Source: Copromyces sp. CBS 386.78
Lineage: Eukaryota > Ascomycota > Sordariomycetes > Sordariales > Sordariaceae
NCBI GenBank assembly: GCA_030685235.1
Contig: MU839350.1
Coordinates: forward strand, 1-10,088
DNA length: 10,088 nt
Direction of reading: 5' to 3'
This document shows positions 1 through 9,150 of this stretch, piece by piece. The notes under the pieces were generated by a model. The model had not been told where the DNA came from, ran no database searches, and saw nothing but the letters and a program-made list of their open reading frames with translations. Within the stretch, counting starts at the first letter, position 1. Each line of letters opens with the position of its first letter. The position numbers and the translations under genes were made by a program.

Positions 1-92
1 CGTGCCCTACTTTTCAGCCCTCCAGACTAGCCGCCTCTCTCTTTCTCTCTCCATAGCAATACACACAGTCCTTTTACTCCAGCCTGTTCACA

Positions 93-116
93 GATAATCT
101 ATAGGATAATCTATAG
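93..116 (+). repeat. Tandem 12-mer, two copies plus remnant
   Basis: The unit gataatctatag occurs at 93-104 and again at 105-116, followed by a four-base start of a third copy. It lies about 30 bases upstream of the TATA box in the LTR, where promoter elements of LTR retrotransposons often lie. A regulatory role is only a guess. Confidence 0.7.
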
Positions 117-147
117 GATAACTAGGCTGCACGGACCACATACTCAC

Positions 148-157
148 TATATATAAA
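148..157 (+). promoter_or_regulatory. Probable LTR TATA box
   Basis: The string tatatataaa stands alone in a region of balanced base composition, about 90 bases before the LTR end. That is a sensible place for the promoter of the retrotransposon RNA. No transcription start can be read from sequence alone. Confidence 0.45.
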
Positions 158-248
158 TGGCCATCAAGGCTCCCCCAAATAGCTTCCTCTTCCTCGTACA
201 ATTACAAATATCTTTATAGATACCTAACGTTCGCCTTGCCCCGTGATA

Positions 249-402
249 AGTAGTTTTTATCTGATAGCGTTTATCGCCGTACAATTTCCTCTAGAAAACT
301 AAGAGAAGTATACTATACTAATAAGGCGCTATAGATAAGTAGTATAGGGAATAAGACTATTATTAGTAGGTTGAAATTATATTCGCTACGGCCCCTTTTA
401 AT
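249..402 (+). other. Gypsy leader with presumed primer-binding site
   Basis: This non-coding stretch lies between the LTR end and the likely gag start. The tRNA primer-binding site should begin within a few bases of 249. The bases there (agtagtttttatctgatagcg region) are probably RIP-altered and I cannot match them to a particular tRNA. CpA/TpG depletion becomes clear within this leader. Confidence 0.45.
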
Positions 403-1530
403 ATATTAGAAATTTTTAACGCCCTCGAGGAGGTTACGATAGCCGTTTCCCAGCCCCCTAAACGTATTATCGAAAACCCTCTAATCTTTACCGGGGAGGA
501 TAAAAATAATATTAAATATTATAATACTTTCTAATTATAGAGGAATTAAATTAGGACTATATAGGAATTCGACGCCTTCTATTTCCCTATAGAACGGATT
601 AAAATTGTACGTATAATATTCCAGCTAAGACTAAACTTACGTTTAACGTTAGACAACGGCTTAAAAAAGCTTATAAAATTCTTTAAAGAGCTTAGGAAAT
701 AGCTATAAACGATTAACAAAAAAAATTTTATATACTTTATAAACCGATATAATAATATTAACGTTAAATTAAATATTAATAAACGCTTTATTAATTTCTA
801 TTAAGGTAGTACTCTGTTTCTACATTTTAAAATCGAATTTATTAAGCTTATAAATAAATACGGATTTAATAACGTAATAAAAGTTTATTACTTTCATAAT
901 AAATTTAATAAACGGCTTCGAAATACTTTATTTTCTTAGAATTTCCCCGAAGACGATAATTATATTATATAATTAAAGTTCGTAAGGAAAGTTAATTAGA
1001 AATTAGAGAATATTAATTATTATAATAAAATAATTATAGATACTTTTAAAGATTTAAATTCCTCCTCTAGGAACGCTATAGTAGCCCCTCCTATTATAGC
1101 TGATAAATTTATAAGTTAGGGAGGAAATTAAATAGATTTTGATTTTATAAATTTTTCTATTATATTCGACCCCGAAGTTTTTAAAGAACGAAGGGAAAAG
1201 GGCTTCTACTACTATTATAGTTAATAAGGTTATATTATTTATAATTACTTCAAATTTATTAATTAAGGTAATAAATTTCGTGCTAACGGTAAATCGGCCG
1301 GTAAAAAGAAGAAGGGTAGGGGTAAACGTAATAATAGTAGTACTAGGTAGGAACCTACGGAAGTCCGCTTAATAAAAACTATTAATATAATTATAACCCC
1401 CGCAATTAAATTAACTGTAAGCAGTAAATATTATAACGAACCGGAAAATACTTAATTTTTATACTTAATTACGCGTAGAGGCCGAATTAGGTAATTATAT
1501 TATAGAAATAACGGAATCCTTTAATAGATT
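403..1530 (+). pseudogene. Gypsy gag (capsid/nucleocapsid) pseudogene
   Basis: Gag forms the virus-like particle and binds the element RNA. Read in the frame of position 403, the sequence gives a long gag-like protein broken only by TAA/TAG codons. The codon ATA at 403 is a likely former ATG, placed just before a run reading NALEEVTIAVSQPPKR. A capsid-like region follows (about 480-1000), then a basic linker. A zinc knuckle at 1207-1248 keeps the CX2CX4HX4C spacing, but all four ligands are now Tyr: codons at 1207, 1216, 1231 and 1246. A Lys/Arg/Gly-rich tail at about 1280-1350 fits nucleocapsid. The 3' end is uncertain because stops cannot be told from mutated codons. Pol reads in the -1 frame relative to gag, as is common in this family. 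Confidence 0.85.
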
Positions 1531-1532
1531 TA

Positions 1533-2297
1533 GAGGAAGTATAAATCTAATTGCTAAATAATATTATTCCAAATTTAATCTTATTATTTATATGTATAAT
1601 TACTAATATACGTAAAAACTATTATATTTCCTTCATTAATAGTAGATATTCTGTATTTATATTTATTAACCGTTCTTTTATTATAAAATATAATTTTCCC
1701 CGTTTCCGCCTTCTTCGTCCTAAGAAATTCGTATTCGTAAACGGAAATATTAAGGGTATAATTAACGAAGGAGTAATAAAAAGGTTATAAATAGGTTATT
1801 ATAAAGAAGTCGTTACCTTCTTAATTTACGACTTTTCTAGTAAATACCGGATTATTTTAGGGTTCTTTTAAATAAAATTTTATAAATTATATATCGATTA
1901 TAAAAAAGGCGGTATATATTTTAGTTATTTAAATTGTAAAGACTATTATTTATTAATAGGGTTCCCTAATAATTAAATAAAAATATTTCGAACCCTTTTT
2001 AGCCCCGTTTCTATTATAGCCGCTTACGGTTATAAGAAGGCGCCTCTTTAAAATAATTTTAAATTCCCTTCTTTTCTTCCTTACGTCCTTAGGGGCTATT
2101 TCTATAAAGAAGCGGCTTAATACGAGGAAATTGAAAATTAATTTATTAGGATTCCTTAATTTAAAGACGAAGGATTTAAAGAACGGACCTCTAATTTTCC
2201 TATTAGGGTACCGTTAACGGCTCTATTACGGATTTTTATTATATATTGCGTAAGCGCGAAGGTATAACGTATTATAAGTACCGCTACCGTTTTTATA
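1533..2297 (+). pseudogene. Gypsy pol, protease domain and linker
   Basis: This is the first part of pol, in the frame of position 1551. The aspartic protease that would cleave the polyprotein is visible around 1632-1900. Its active-site motif, normally D-S/T-G-A/C-S, now reads FINSRYSVFIF, with the catalytic Asp codon changed to AAT at 1638-1640 and Gly to Arg at 1644. Further on, SSKYRIILGFF matches the usual 'ILGLPWL' segment near the protease C-terminus. A linker of low conservation follows (about 1920-2297). Stops are TAA/TAG at plausible former Gln or Trp sites. The frame continues without a shift across the element inserted at 2298. The 79-codon open stretch at 1551-1790 is only a stop-free piece of this pseudogene. 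Confidence 0.85.
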
Positions 2298-2305
2298 TTA
2301 ATTAA

Positions 2306-2351
2306 GAGAAAGTCTTTTCGCACCGCCATTAAAATCTATTCGCACCGCCGT
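2306..2351 (+). repeat. Left TIR of MITE, tandem double motif
   Basis: It begins GAGAAAGTCTTTTCGCACCG. Two tandem units lie at 2313-2334 and 2335-2357, each with the core TTCGCACCGCC followed by AT-rich bases. Such arrays could be transposase-binding sites, which is an inference. Confidence 0.85.
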
Positions 2352-2674
2352 TCAAAACTTTAATAAAGTATAACTTAAGCAAATAGTGACCTCCAAATAT
2401 AAAAATAGTATTTTTAAGTTCCGCAAGACTTTCTCTATTATAAAACATTTACTAACTCTTCCACCCCCTTTCCTATTTACTATTTTAAGAGATATAAGAA
2501 ATTCTAAAGTAAGTTTTTCTTTTCTTTAAACTATTAGTAGGTCTAAATGCTGCGGCAGTGTCTAAGGGCCGATTTAGGCCCCATTAAATAGAGTAGAAAA
2601 TTATAAAAATTACAAGCTTACTTTGAGGCTATAGATTCTTGTTTTGGTAGAGTGACTTTAAATTTCCATTTTGG

Positions 2675-2720
2675 ACGGCGGTGCGAATAGACTTTGATAG
2701 CGGTGCGAAAAGACTTTCTC
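2675..2720 (-). repeat. Right TIR of MITE
   Basis: This is the reverse complement of the left TIR, with three transitions. Two of the three differences are explained by CpA-to-TpA changes, so RIP touched this element only lightly. A partial further copy of the outer right end (gcaagactttctct) lies inside the element at 2423-2436 in direct orientation. Confidence 0.85.
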
Positions 2721-2728
2721 TTAATTAA

Positions 2729-4635
2729 ACGGGATATATTATACGAAGTATATATTAAATTTAACAGGAAATATATATTAGCGGGTATATACTATACTAA
2801 TATTCAAGTAAGTAAATATATTGAAGGCGATATAAACCCTATTAATATTAGGGAATTCAACGCTACTATTTTCAATTTTATTTACGAAAAGGACCGATTT
2901 TAATTATATATTATTAATTATATTTAATTAGAGAACTTAATTGCCGTTTTAAAATTCCGGGAAATAGATCTTACGTACGAAGTCGTAGAAAATATTATCG
3001 AAGGGCGAAAGGAGAAGTATAAAAATAATTTTCTATATTCCTTCTATTCCTTTATTAATAATATAATTAGCAAGTACGGATTTAAAATAAAAAAGGAGGC
3101 GGTGGTAATTATTAAATCTATTAATTTAATAAGGGATTTAACTAAAGATATACTATTCTATAAAGAAATTATCTATTATATTTATTTAGTAAAATTAATG
3201 GAGGAGGACGTTTAAAAGTTCTTCGATAAAATAAATAAATTTTAAAAGATTAGGGAAGAAATAAAAGGGATATTAATAAATTATTATTAATTATATATTA
3301 ATATTTTTCTTTTTACGTTAATTAATAAAATACCCCTATACTATTTATATAATTATAAAATTAAATTTAAATTAAGAAAGTAATTATTATACGCTAAGCC
3401 TAGACTAATATTACTTATTAAAACTATTATTATTAAAAAGTAAATTAATAAGAACTTTAAAAAGAAATTTATTTATCCTTCTTAATCCGCCGCCGTTTCG
3501 TTTATTTTATTAATATAAAAGTCGGGCGGGGGAGTCCGTATTTATATTAACTATTATAATATTAATAACGTTATTTTAAAGATATAATATCCGATTCTAT
3601 TAATTAAAAAAACCTTTAACGCTATTTATAAAGCGAAAATCTTTATTAAATTCGATATTATTAATACGTTTAATAGAATACGGGTAAAGGAGGGCTATAA
3701 ATAGTTTACTATATTTATTACCCGCTTTAAACTTTTCGAATTTTTAATATACCCGTTTAATTTATAAAGGGTACTAGGGATATTTCTAAATTATATTAAC
3801 GATATCCTATATAATATCCTCGATATATATACTATTATTTACTTTAATAATATCTTCATTTATTTAGAAAACGAGGAGGACTACGTAGAGTACGTTAACG
3901 AAGTCCTACGGAAGATAATCGATATAAATTTATAAATTAATATTGATAAATATAATTTCTATATAAAATAAACTAAGTATTTAAGGCTTATTATTACCTT
4001 TAAAAGTATTGAAATAGACCTAGAAAAGGTAATAGTAATTATTTCGTAAAAGGTTCTAAATATTAAAAAAGCGTTATAACGTTTCTTAGGATTCGTTAAT
4101 TTCTATTGGCGGTTTATTAAATACTTTTCTATCTTAGTAAGATTATTATACGAATTAATAAAGAAGATTATTAAAAATTAGAAATAGGAGGACTAATATT
4201 AATATTCTTTCGACGCATTTAAATGAATTTTTACTAGCGGACTAATATTACGTATTTATAATTAGTCTAAGTAAATAATTGTAGAGATGGATATTTTAAA
4301 TTAGGTTTATAGTAATACTCTCTCTTAGTATAACGAAAACGGGGTGTTATAATCGGTAATTTACTTTAATTAATAATATTCGTTAGCGGAATATAATTAT
4401 AATATTTATAATAAAAAATTATTTGCTATTATTAAAGTGTTAAAGGAATAAAAACTAGAGTTAGAAGGAATATAATAGCCGTTCGAAATTTTAATAGATT
4501 ATAAAGGATTAAAATCGTTTATAATTAGTAAATAATTAATATTATAATATATAAAATAATTATAATTTCTCTCCTACTTTAATTTTATTATCTAGTACCA
4601 CTAGGCTTATTATAAGTCCGCCTTAATACGTTAAA
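2729..4635 (+). pseudogene. Gypsy pol, reverse transcriptase and RNase H
   Basis: Same frame as the protease part. The reverse transcriptase would copy element RNA into DNA. It runs from about 3290 to 4150: SGGGVRIYIN (normally '..LRLCVDYR'), FDIINTFNRIRVKEG with the first catalytic Asp kept at 3654-3656, and YINDIL before the catalytic box. That box, normally YxDD, now reads YFNN at 3840-3851, so both Asp are lost. RFLGFVNFYWRFI at about 4080-4115 is the usual connection to RNase H. RNase H (about 4200-4630) keeps its first Asp at 4290 (EMDIL), but the motif normally YDKELLAI reads YNKKLFAI, with the catalytic Glu as Lys at 4416. The end of this part reads KSALIR, the usual 'ADALTR'. The frame breaks just after it. 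Confidence 0.9.
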
Positions 4636-4636
4636 T

Positions 4637-6595
4637 TGTAAACCGGAAGATATTTCAAAATACAAGGGTAATAAACGCTTCCTAATAAAGAATAAAATTT
4701 TATTAGAGAAGGATATTTTCGTTAACGGTTCTTACGTCCTAGAAAATAAAGGGGATTTAGAAGTTTTCGTTAGAATAATTTACTTTTACAATTTAAAAAT
4801 TATAAACGAAATATCGGTAAACGATTTAGTAACGGAGATTTATAAGAAATTAACCCTTTTCTAGGACGTATTCGCTTATTTAATAGACTTAATAAGGAAA
4901 ATATAGTTAAGGGAGGTTAAAAGGAACTTTAAAAATTTTTTATTCGCGGAATACCGTACTATATAAGGCCGGATCTATTACTATAGTTCGGTTTTCTTTA
5001 ACCTTAGAAACGTTGAAGTCTATTATTAATTAATCTACTACGCTTATAATACGCTAGGAATAAAGTACTTAGGGAAGGAGAAAATTTATAGCTTTTTCTT
5101 CTAATCTTTTTTTTAATAAAAAATATATAATATAATAAAAATTTATTATAAGACTTACCTAATATATATAAAGATAAAGCCGTTATAATATACGTTATAT
5201 AGGTTTTTAAAATTATTACCAGTATTTTTCGCTCTATAAAAGGATATTTCTATCGATTATATTATATTATTAATACCCTACGAATACTACGGATAAGTAT
5301 TCCGATATATTGTAATAATTATTAATAAATTAATAAAAATACAATATTTTATCCCTATAATAGGGCTAATTACAGAAGAATTAGCGGACTACTTTATAGA
5401 GCGGGTCTATAGTATTTATAGTTTATTTAGTATTATTATATCCGATTAGGGTTCCTAATTTATTTCACAATTTTAAAGAACGTTATTAATAAGGTTAAAA
5501 ATTAATTTTATACCTTCCTCCGCTTTTTACCTAATTATAAATAAGTAAATAAAATATATTAATATAAAAATAGAAAAATATTTACGAATTTTCATTAATT
5601 AAGTATAAGACAACTAAGTCGATTAATTATTAATAGTAGAGTTTGCCGCTAATAATTTAATTTTAAAAATAATAGGAATTTCGCCGTTTTTTACTAATTA
5701 TAAATTCCATCCCCGGATTAGGGTCGAGCCCGCTACGCCATACCCCCTAAAAATATTAAAGACCTAATAAAATAAATATTTTAAAATTATTAAAATTATT
5801 AACCGGTTTAAAATAATTTTGGACTATATAATAATTAAAGTAAAAAAGGTATAGAAGTAATATAAAAATAACGTTAACGAAAGGAGATCGGACGCTTTAC
5901 GATATAAAATCGGAAATAAAGTCTTATTGAGTACAAAGAACTTTAAAACCGGAAAACCGTATATTAAATTAACTCCACTCCGGGAAGGGCTATTCGAAAT
6001 CCTAAAGTCTAATAGCTATACAATTACTCTTCAATTCTTAATTAATATAAAATATAATCTTATATTCTATATTAATAAAATAAAATTTTAAGAAGGATAT
6101 ACTAAAAGAGACGTAAGGGCAAATTAGGGGAAAATTATAAAACGGACGGATAACGGGAAAAATTCTATCGAATAGGATTTTAATAATATAAGCGGTTATA
6201 AACAGAATTTAAAGAATAGACAATAAGAATATTATATTTTATAAGTACTATTATATATATTAAACTAATAAAAACGGATTAACGTTATAATATACCCGGA
6301 AGTAATACAAAAATTCTACGAGAATTATTTAAATGAGCCGGCATTACTAAATTAGATTACTACAGAAAAGCGGCGTAAAGTAATAACGGATTAGTAGTTA
6401 GAAGCGGACTAATTATTATTAGCGGAAGTAGGAGCGGATTAACTAATATTAGTAAGAAATATAGGGTATAGAAGATTAAAAAGGTTATTACGTAGAATAG
6501 TAGCGGCTATAGAGGTTTTTATAGGGTAGATTAAACGATTAATAAGTATTTCGATCGTTTTATATATTATTAGTTAGTTATACGGCTTTTTTTAA
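4637..6595 (+). pseudogene. Gypsy pol, integrase and chromodomain-like tail
   Basis: Integrase would insert the cDNA. The reading frame differs from the reverse transcriptase part by a one-base shift at about 4632-4640. A degraded zinc-binding region lies at about 5030-5200. The catalytic core follows: first Asp at 5255 (SIDYI), second Asp at 5444 (SD, stop, GSQF), and the catalytic Glu codon at 5552 now AAA. The second and third sites are 35 residues apart, the D-35-E spacing of this family. Next come AEFAANN and the run SPFFTNYKFHPR. A region at 5879-6070 (KVLLSTKNFKTGKPYIKL) matches the post-core domain. The tail at about 6160-6340 (ending PEVIQKFYENYLNEP) resembles the C-terminal helix of a chromodomain. 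The last stop, at 6593, is 11 bases before the presumed LTR. Confidence 0.9.
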
Positions 6596-6605
6596 TTTAG
6601 GGTAG
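6591..6605 (+). promoter_or_regulatory. Probable polypurine tract region
   Basis: The bases tttaatttagggtag lie directly before the presumed LTR start. Plus-strand DNA priming in gypsy elements uses a purine-rich tract at this place. The tract appears eroded, so the call rests mainly on position. Confidence 0.35.
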
Positions 6606-6913
6606 TATTATAGGGTTAGCCTTATAATAATTTAGAATATACAGTTGGTAGTTATTGGAACTAAAGATTAAACTATAGCTCCGAATATAGTATAAAGCTA
6701 TTACGGCCTTTATAGAAGGCTACGATGGCCTTATTATCGCTATTGCTACATAGGTCGTACTAATTCTATAGTACTTATAAGATTACTATAGAGCTAATCT
6801 CCCAAACTGGCTTCTATAAAGACCAATCTAGGATCGTACCCTTGAACCTTTCCTCTTACTCCTTCGTACAATTACGTATATTCTTACCTACCTTGTGCCT
6901 TTGCACCGTAATA
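6606..6913 (+). repeat. Presumed 3' LTR of gypsy element, RIP-mutated
   Basis: It starts with TATTA (a mutated TGTCA is likely) just after pol and ends with CCGTAATA (likely from CCGTGACA) at 6913. Its last 70 or so bases align with the end of the LTR at 1-248, including the shared 11-mer cgtacaattac. The remaining 230 bases do not resemble it in a way RIP could explain. A TATA-like ttctataaag lies at about 6813. This is either the 3' LTR of the gypsy element or the LTR of a related element joined here. Confidence 0.5.
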
Positions 6914-6924
6914 AATATAAAGTA

Positions 6925-8640
6925 TTTATCGCTACTTATATCGACCGACCCAGTATACCCAATTACGAAATTACTATCGAATTGGAAAAGAAATTTTTAA
7001 AGCTTAAAGGATAATTTATAAAGCGGCAGCTTATTAACCTTCGTTATAAGTTTAAAAAGGAGGTATAAGTTGGGTATAATCCTTTTTAACTTATTATAAA
7101 GCTATTTATAAAAAAGGAGGTCTATTTTATAATTAATTAGTAAAATACCGTTAAAACGAAGCTAACCGCCCTCTTTTAGAGTAATCCCTAGGGAGAGTAG
7201 ATGTAGAAGGAAAATCCCTGGGTCTAAATATACGATAAGACGTATAAAATTAATAATAAAAGCTTGGTTTTCTTCTAAATTATTAGTATAATAAGGGTTA
7301 ACTATACTTTTAATTACAGTTTTAGGCTAGTTAATAACGAGCGATAGGAGGGTTTTAATTAGCTTATAAATTAGGTTAACGCTCGTTGTAAAATTATCGC
7401 CGCTAATAAACTATAAATTACTATTACGAATTACAATATAACGATAAAATTAGCTATTAAGCGGGTTTATTTCCAAGTAGAATCCTAACTCTATATCTTT
7501 TACGTTAATAAGAATATAATATTAAATATTAAACGTAAGTAGGATAAAAAGGTCGCCGACTAAATTACTAATATTTATACCGTTGTAATATAAATATAAA
7601 TATAATAAGAAATATCGGTATTAATATTGGCCTAACTTACGCTAGCGTAACCTAATAATATAACGAGTTTAAAAAATCTTAACAATAAAGACCGAAAGGT
7701 AGTTAGTAATTTTAACCGCTTAGTAAACGGTACGGATCGTTTAAAACTATTATTAAATATTATAGAGTATTTTTAGTCTAGCCTTTATACCCTCTAAAAG
7801 TATATATATTACGCGTATATAATTAACGATTTTAATACTATATAAGAGAGGCTTTATAGCTATTTCTTATAGTAAGAGGCAATTATTATATATTTAAAAA
7901 ATATATATATAATTATAAAAGAGGAGTAGGCTATTTATTACGTTAACGAGAGACTAAATTTCGGTTATCGTACTATATCGTTAATTAAATTAGTAAACCG
8001 TACGTTAAAGAGCTAAATTATTAGCGGTAAGTTTTATAATTAATTATACTCCTCCCTATATAATTTATAGTATATTAATTATATTTATTTATATTTATAT
8101 AGGTAATAATACCGTCGCCGCCGCTGTTATACAAAGTTTTACGTTATCCGAAGGTATAAAATGCAATATCGAAAACGAAATTGAAAAGTAGATTTTATAT
8201 ATTAAATATAATTATTTTGCTTAGTTATAAGCAAAGAAGGCTTATAGAAAGGTTTATTAGAAGGTTTTTAATAAAGTTATATATTAACGTTGTATTATAC
8301 TCGGTACGGTCCCTACAGCGGCTAGGCTAGACCTTAATAAATTAGAGCTATATACCGGCAAATTTATAGTATAATATAGTTTACCCTATTTATATACTAT
8401 CTTCGAATCACTTCTTAACTGAAATTAGTTATTTATATTTAATAAATTCGATTATCACCCTTTTTAATAATTTACTAAATCGTTAAATAACGAGGATTAA
8501 TATTTAAAATATTAGGAATTTAATAAGGTTATAAAGCTTAAAGGTCGCCCCCGCTATAATACCCCCTTCGCCCTAGAATTTTGTACTCTCCGGTTAATTA
8601 CGCTAGTTAATATTTAAACTCCCCCGCCCTCGATAATTCT
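6925..8640 (+). pseudogene. MULE transposase pseudogene
   Basis: This would be the DDE transposase of a Mutator-like element. It reads in the frame of 6976 to about 8100, then in the frame of 8111, so one frameshift lies near 8100. Landmarks: an N-terminal helical region (about 6960-7200); YDKTYKINN at 7231-7257, the usual 'D.TYKTN', with the first Asp kept at 7234; ITITNYN, where the second Asp codon is AAT at 7429; YFQVES followed by the stretch normally 'LCxxHxxKNV', with Cys and His as Tyr (about 7465-7520); NFGYRTISLIKLVNRTLKS, normally 'SRVEGAH..LK', where the third acidic residue is Lys at 7987. The zinc-finger-like ending 'C..F..GLPCxH' reads YTGKF...SLPYLY at 8351-8395, all ligands Tyr. 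KGRPR at about 8541 is typical of fungal MULE C-termini. The start codon cannot be placed because the 5' part abuts an LTR. Confidence 0.85.
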
Positions 8641-9130
8641 AATACGTATATAGGTATTATAATAACTTCGCCCTTATAGTTGTCCCCCGGGACGAAATAA
8701 CGTTTTAAAGCCTTTTCGCGGCCGTTAACCTATAGCTTCGACGCGCTTAGCGCTTTTAATTTATTAAAATTAGTTTTTATAAGAGGGTATTAATTTAGAA
8801 AAAGAGGATAGGGCCGATTGCGAATTATAGACGAAGAGACGAAGCCGACTTCGCGGCAATATAAAAGGAGGAAATATATAGAGAAGTAGGGGAGGAGGAG
8901 AAAGGGGACGTAACGGTACCTAGGGTAGAGGAAGTACGCTAACTAATACTCTTACTAGCACGCAAAGTATATAGCGCAATATACGTATAGTTAGCATATA
9001 ACGCTAATAAAGAAAACTCTAATACTCTAGAATATTCGCTAGGATTTACTAGTAGTTAGAATATTCAATTATATAATAAATATCAAATAGATTATTATTA
9101 TATAGATTAATATAAATTGAGTATAATTAA
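8641..9130 (+). pseudogene. Possible C-terminal extension of MULE transposase
   Basis: I do not recognise a named domain here. A run reading SFDALSAFNLLKL (about 8725-8767) passes, after another frame change near 8770, into a charged stretch in the frame of 8829: RRRDEADFAAI, then a Glu-rich KEEIYREVGEEEKGD (8865-8909), then VTVPRVEEVR and a Leu-rich piece. Stops in that frame are mostly TAG/TAA, so it looks like former coding sequence, either the C-terminus of the transposase or a second small ORF. Readable coding character fades at about 9060-9130. CpA is somewhat commoner here than in the transposase core. Confidence 0.4.
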
Positions 9131-9134
9131 TTAA

Positions 9135-9150
9135 TCGCTCAATTGAGCGA
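9135..9150. repeat. Perfect 16-bp palindrome
   Basis: tcgctcaattgagcga is its own reverse complement. It sits where RIP-mutated DNA gives way to little-mutated DNA. Its half GAGCGA equals the first six bases of the TIR at 9998, which may be chance. Confidence 0.8.

Larger units (their letters stand above)
1..248 (+). repeat. 5' LTR of gypsy element, 3' portion
   Basis: This segment precedes the gag leader and ends in CCGTGATA, which fits a gypsy LTR end in TGACA after one CpA-to-TpA change. It holds a pyrimidine-rich tract at 34-52, a tandem 12-mer at 93-116 and a TATA box at 148-157, followed by an AT/pyrimidine-rich stretch that would be the R-U5 part. Its last 70 or so bases resemble the end of the segment at 6606-6913, including an identical 11-mer, cgtacaattac. 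Unlike the DNA downstream it still has many CpA, so it has been little touched by RIP. The start of the LTR is not in the window. Confidence 0.6.
2298..2728. mobile_element. 415-bp non-autonomous TIR element (MITE), MULE-like
   Basis: The element occupies 2306-2720, with 46-bp terminal inverted repeats at 2306-2351 and 2675-2720 that match at 43 of 46 positions; all three differences are transitions. Both sides carry TTAATTAA (2298-2305 and 2721-2728), best read as an 8-bp target duplication: element plus one copy is 423 bases, and pol keeps its frame across it. Each TIR holds two tandem copies of a 22-23-bp unit with the core TTCGCACCGCC. The interior has no coding capacity. It retains many CpA and TpG, in contrast to the surrounding pol. 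The 8-bp duplication fits MULE (or hAT) transposition, and the right end matches the terminus at 9452 next to a MULE transposase. Confidence 0.85.
1..6913 (+). mobile_element. Degenerate Ty3/gypsy LTR retrotransposon (composite)
   Basis: An LTR end, an untranslated leader, gag, pol and a second LTR-like segment follow each other in the order of a Ty3/gypsy element: protease, reverse transcriptase, RNase H, integrase, then a chromodomain-like tail. Integrase after RNase H separates gypsy from copia. All coding parts are on the plus strand and broken by many TAA/TAG codons and one frameshift, so the element is dead. A 415-bp TIR element sits inside pol. The two LTR-like ends differ over most of their length, so the unit may be a recombinant or two related elements joined. 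The left boundary lies outside the window. Confidence 0.85.
249..9130. other. RIP-mutated AT-rich domain
   Basis: Across this span, apart from the MITE, TpA is very frequent and CpA/TpG rare, while CpG remains common. In the 60 bases from 2941, for example, there are seven TpA, six CpG, one TpG and no CpA. Both strands are affected, since CAA-to-TAA and TGC-to-TAC type changes are both seen. This is the mark of fungal repeat-induced point mutation, usually linked to heterochromatin. Confidence 0.85.

Noticed and set aside
1551..1790. 79-codon open reading frame as a separate small gene
   Set aside because: It starts at TTG and is a stop-free stretch of the gypsy protease, with the active-site motif FINSRYS in the family position.
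2302..2724. piggyBac-type element with TTAA duplication
   Set aside because: A 4-bp TTAA duplication would leave pol out of frame after excision, while an 8-bp duplication keeps it. The palindromic flank means this is not fully excluded.
2694..2903. 69-codon open reading frame as a gene
   Set aside because: Its first nine codons are the MITE right TIR and the rest is the pol linker; the TTG start is accidental.
6841..6945. Open frame as the N-terminus of the MULE transposase
   Set aside because: It overlaps the LTR-like end with CCGTAATA and the 11-mer shared with the LTR at 1-248. I prefer the LTR reading, without certainty.
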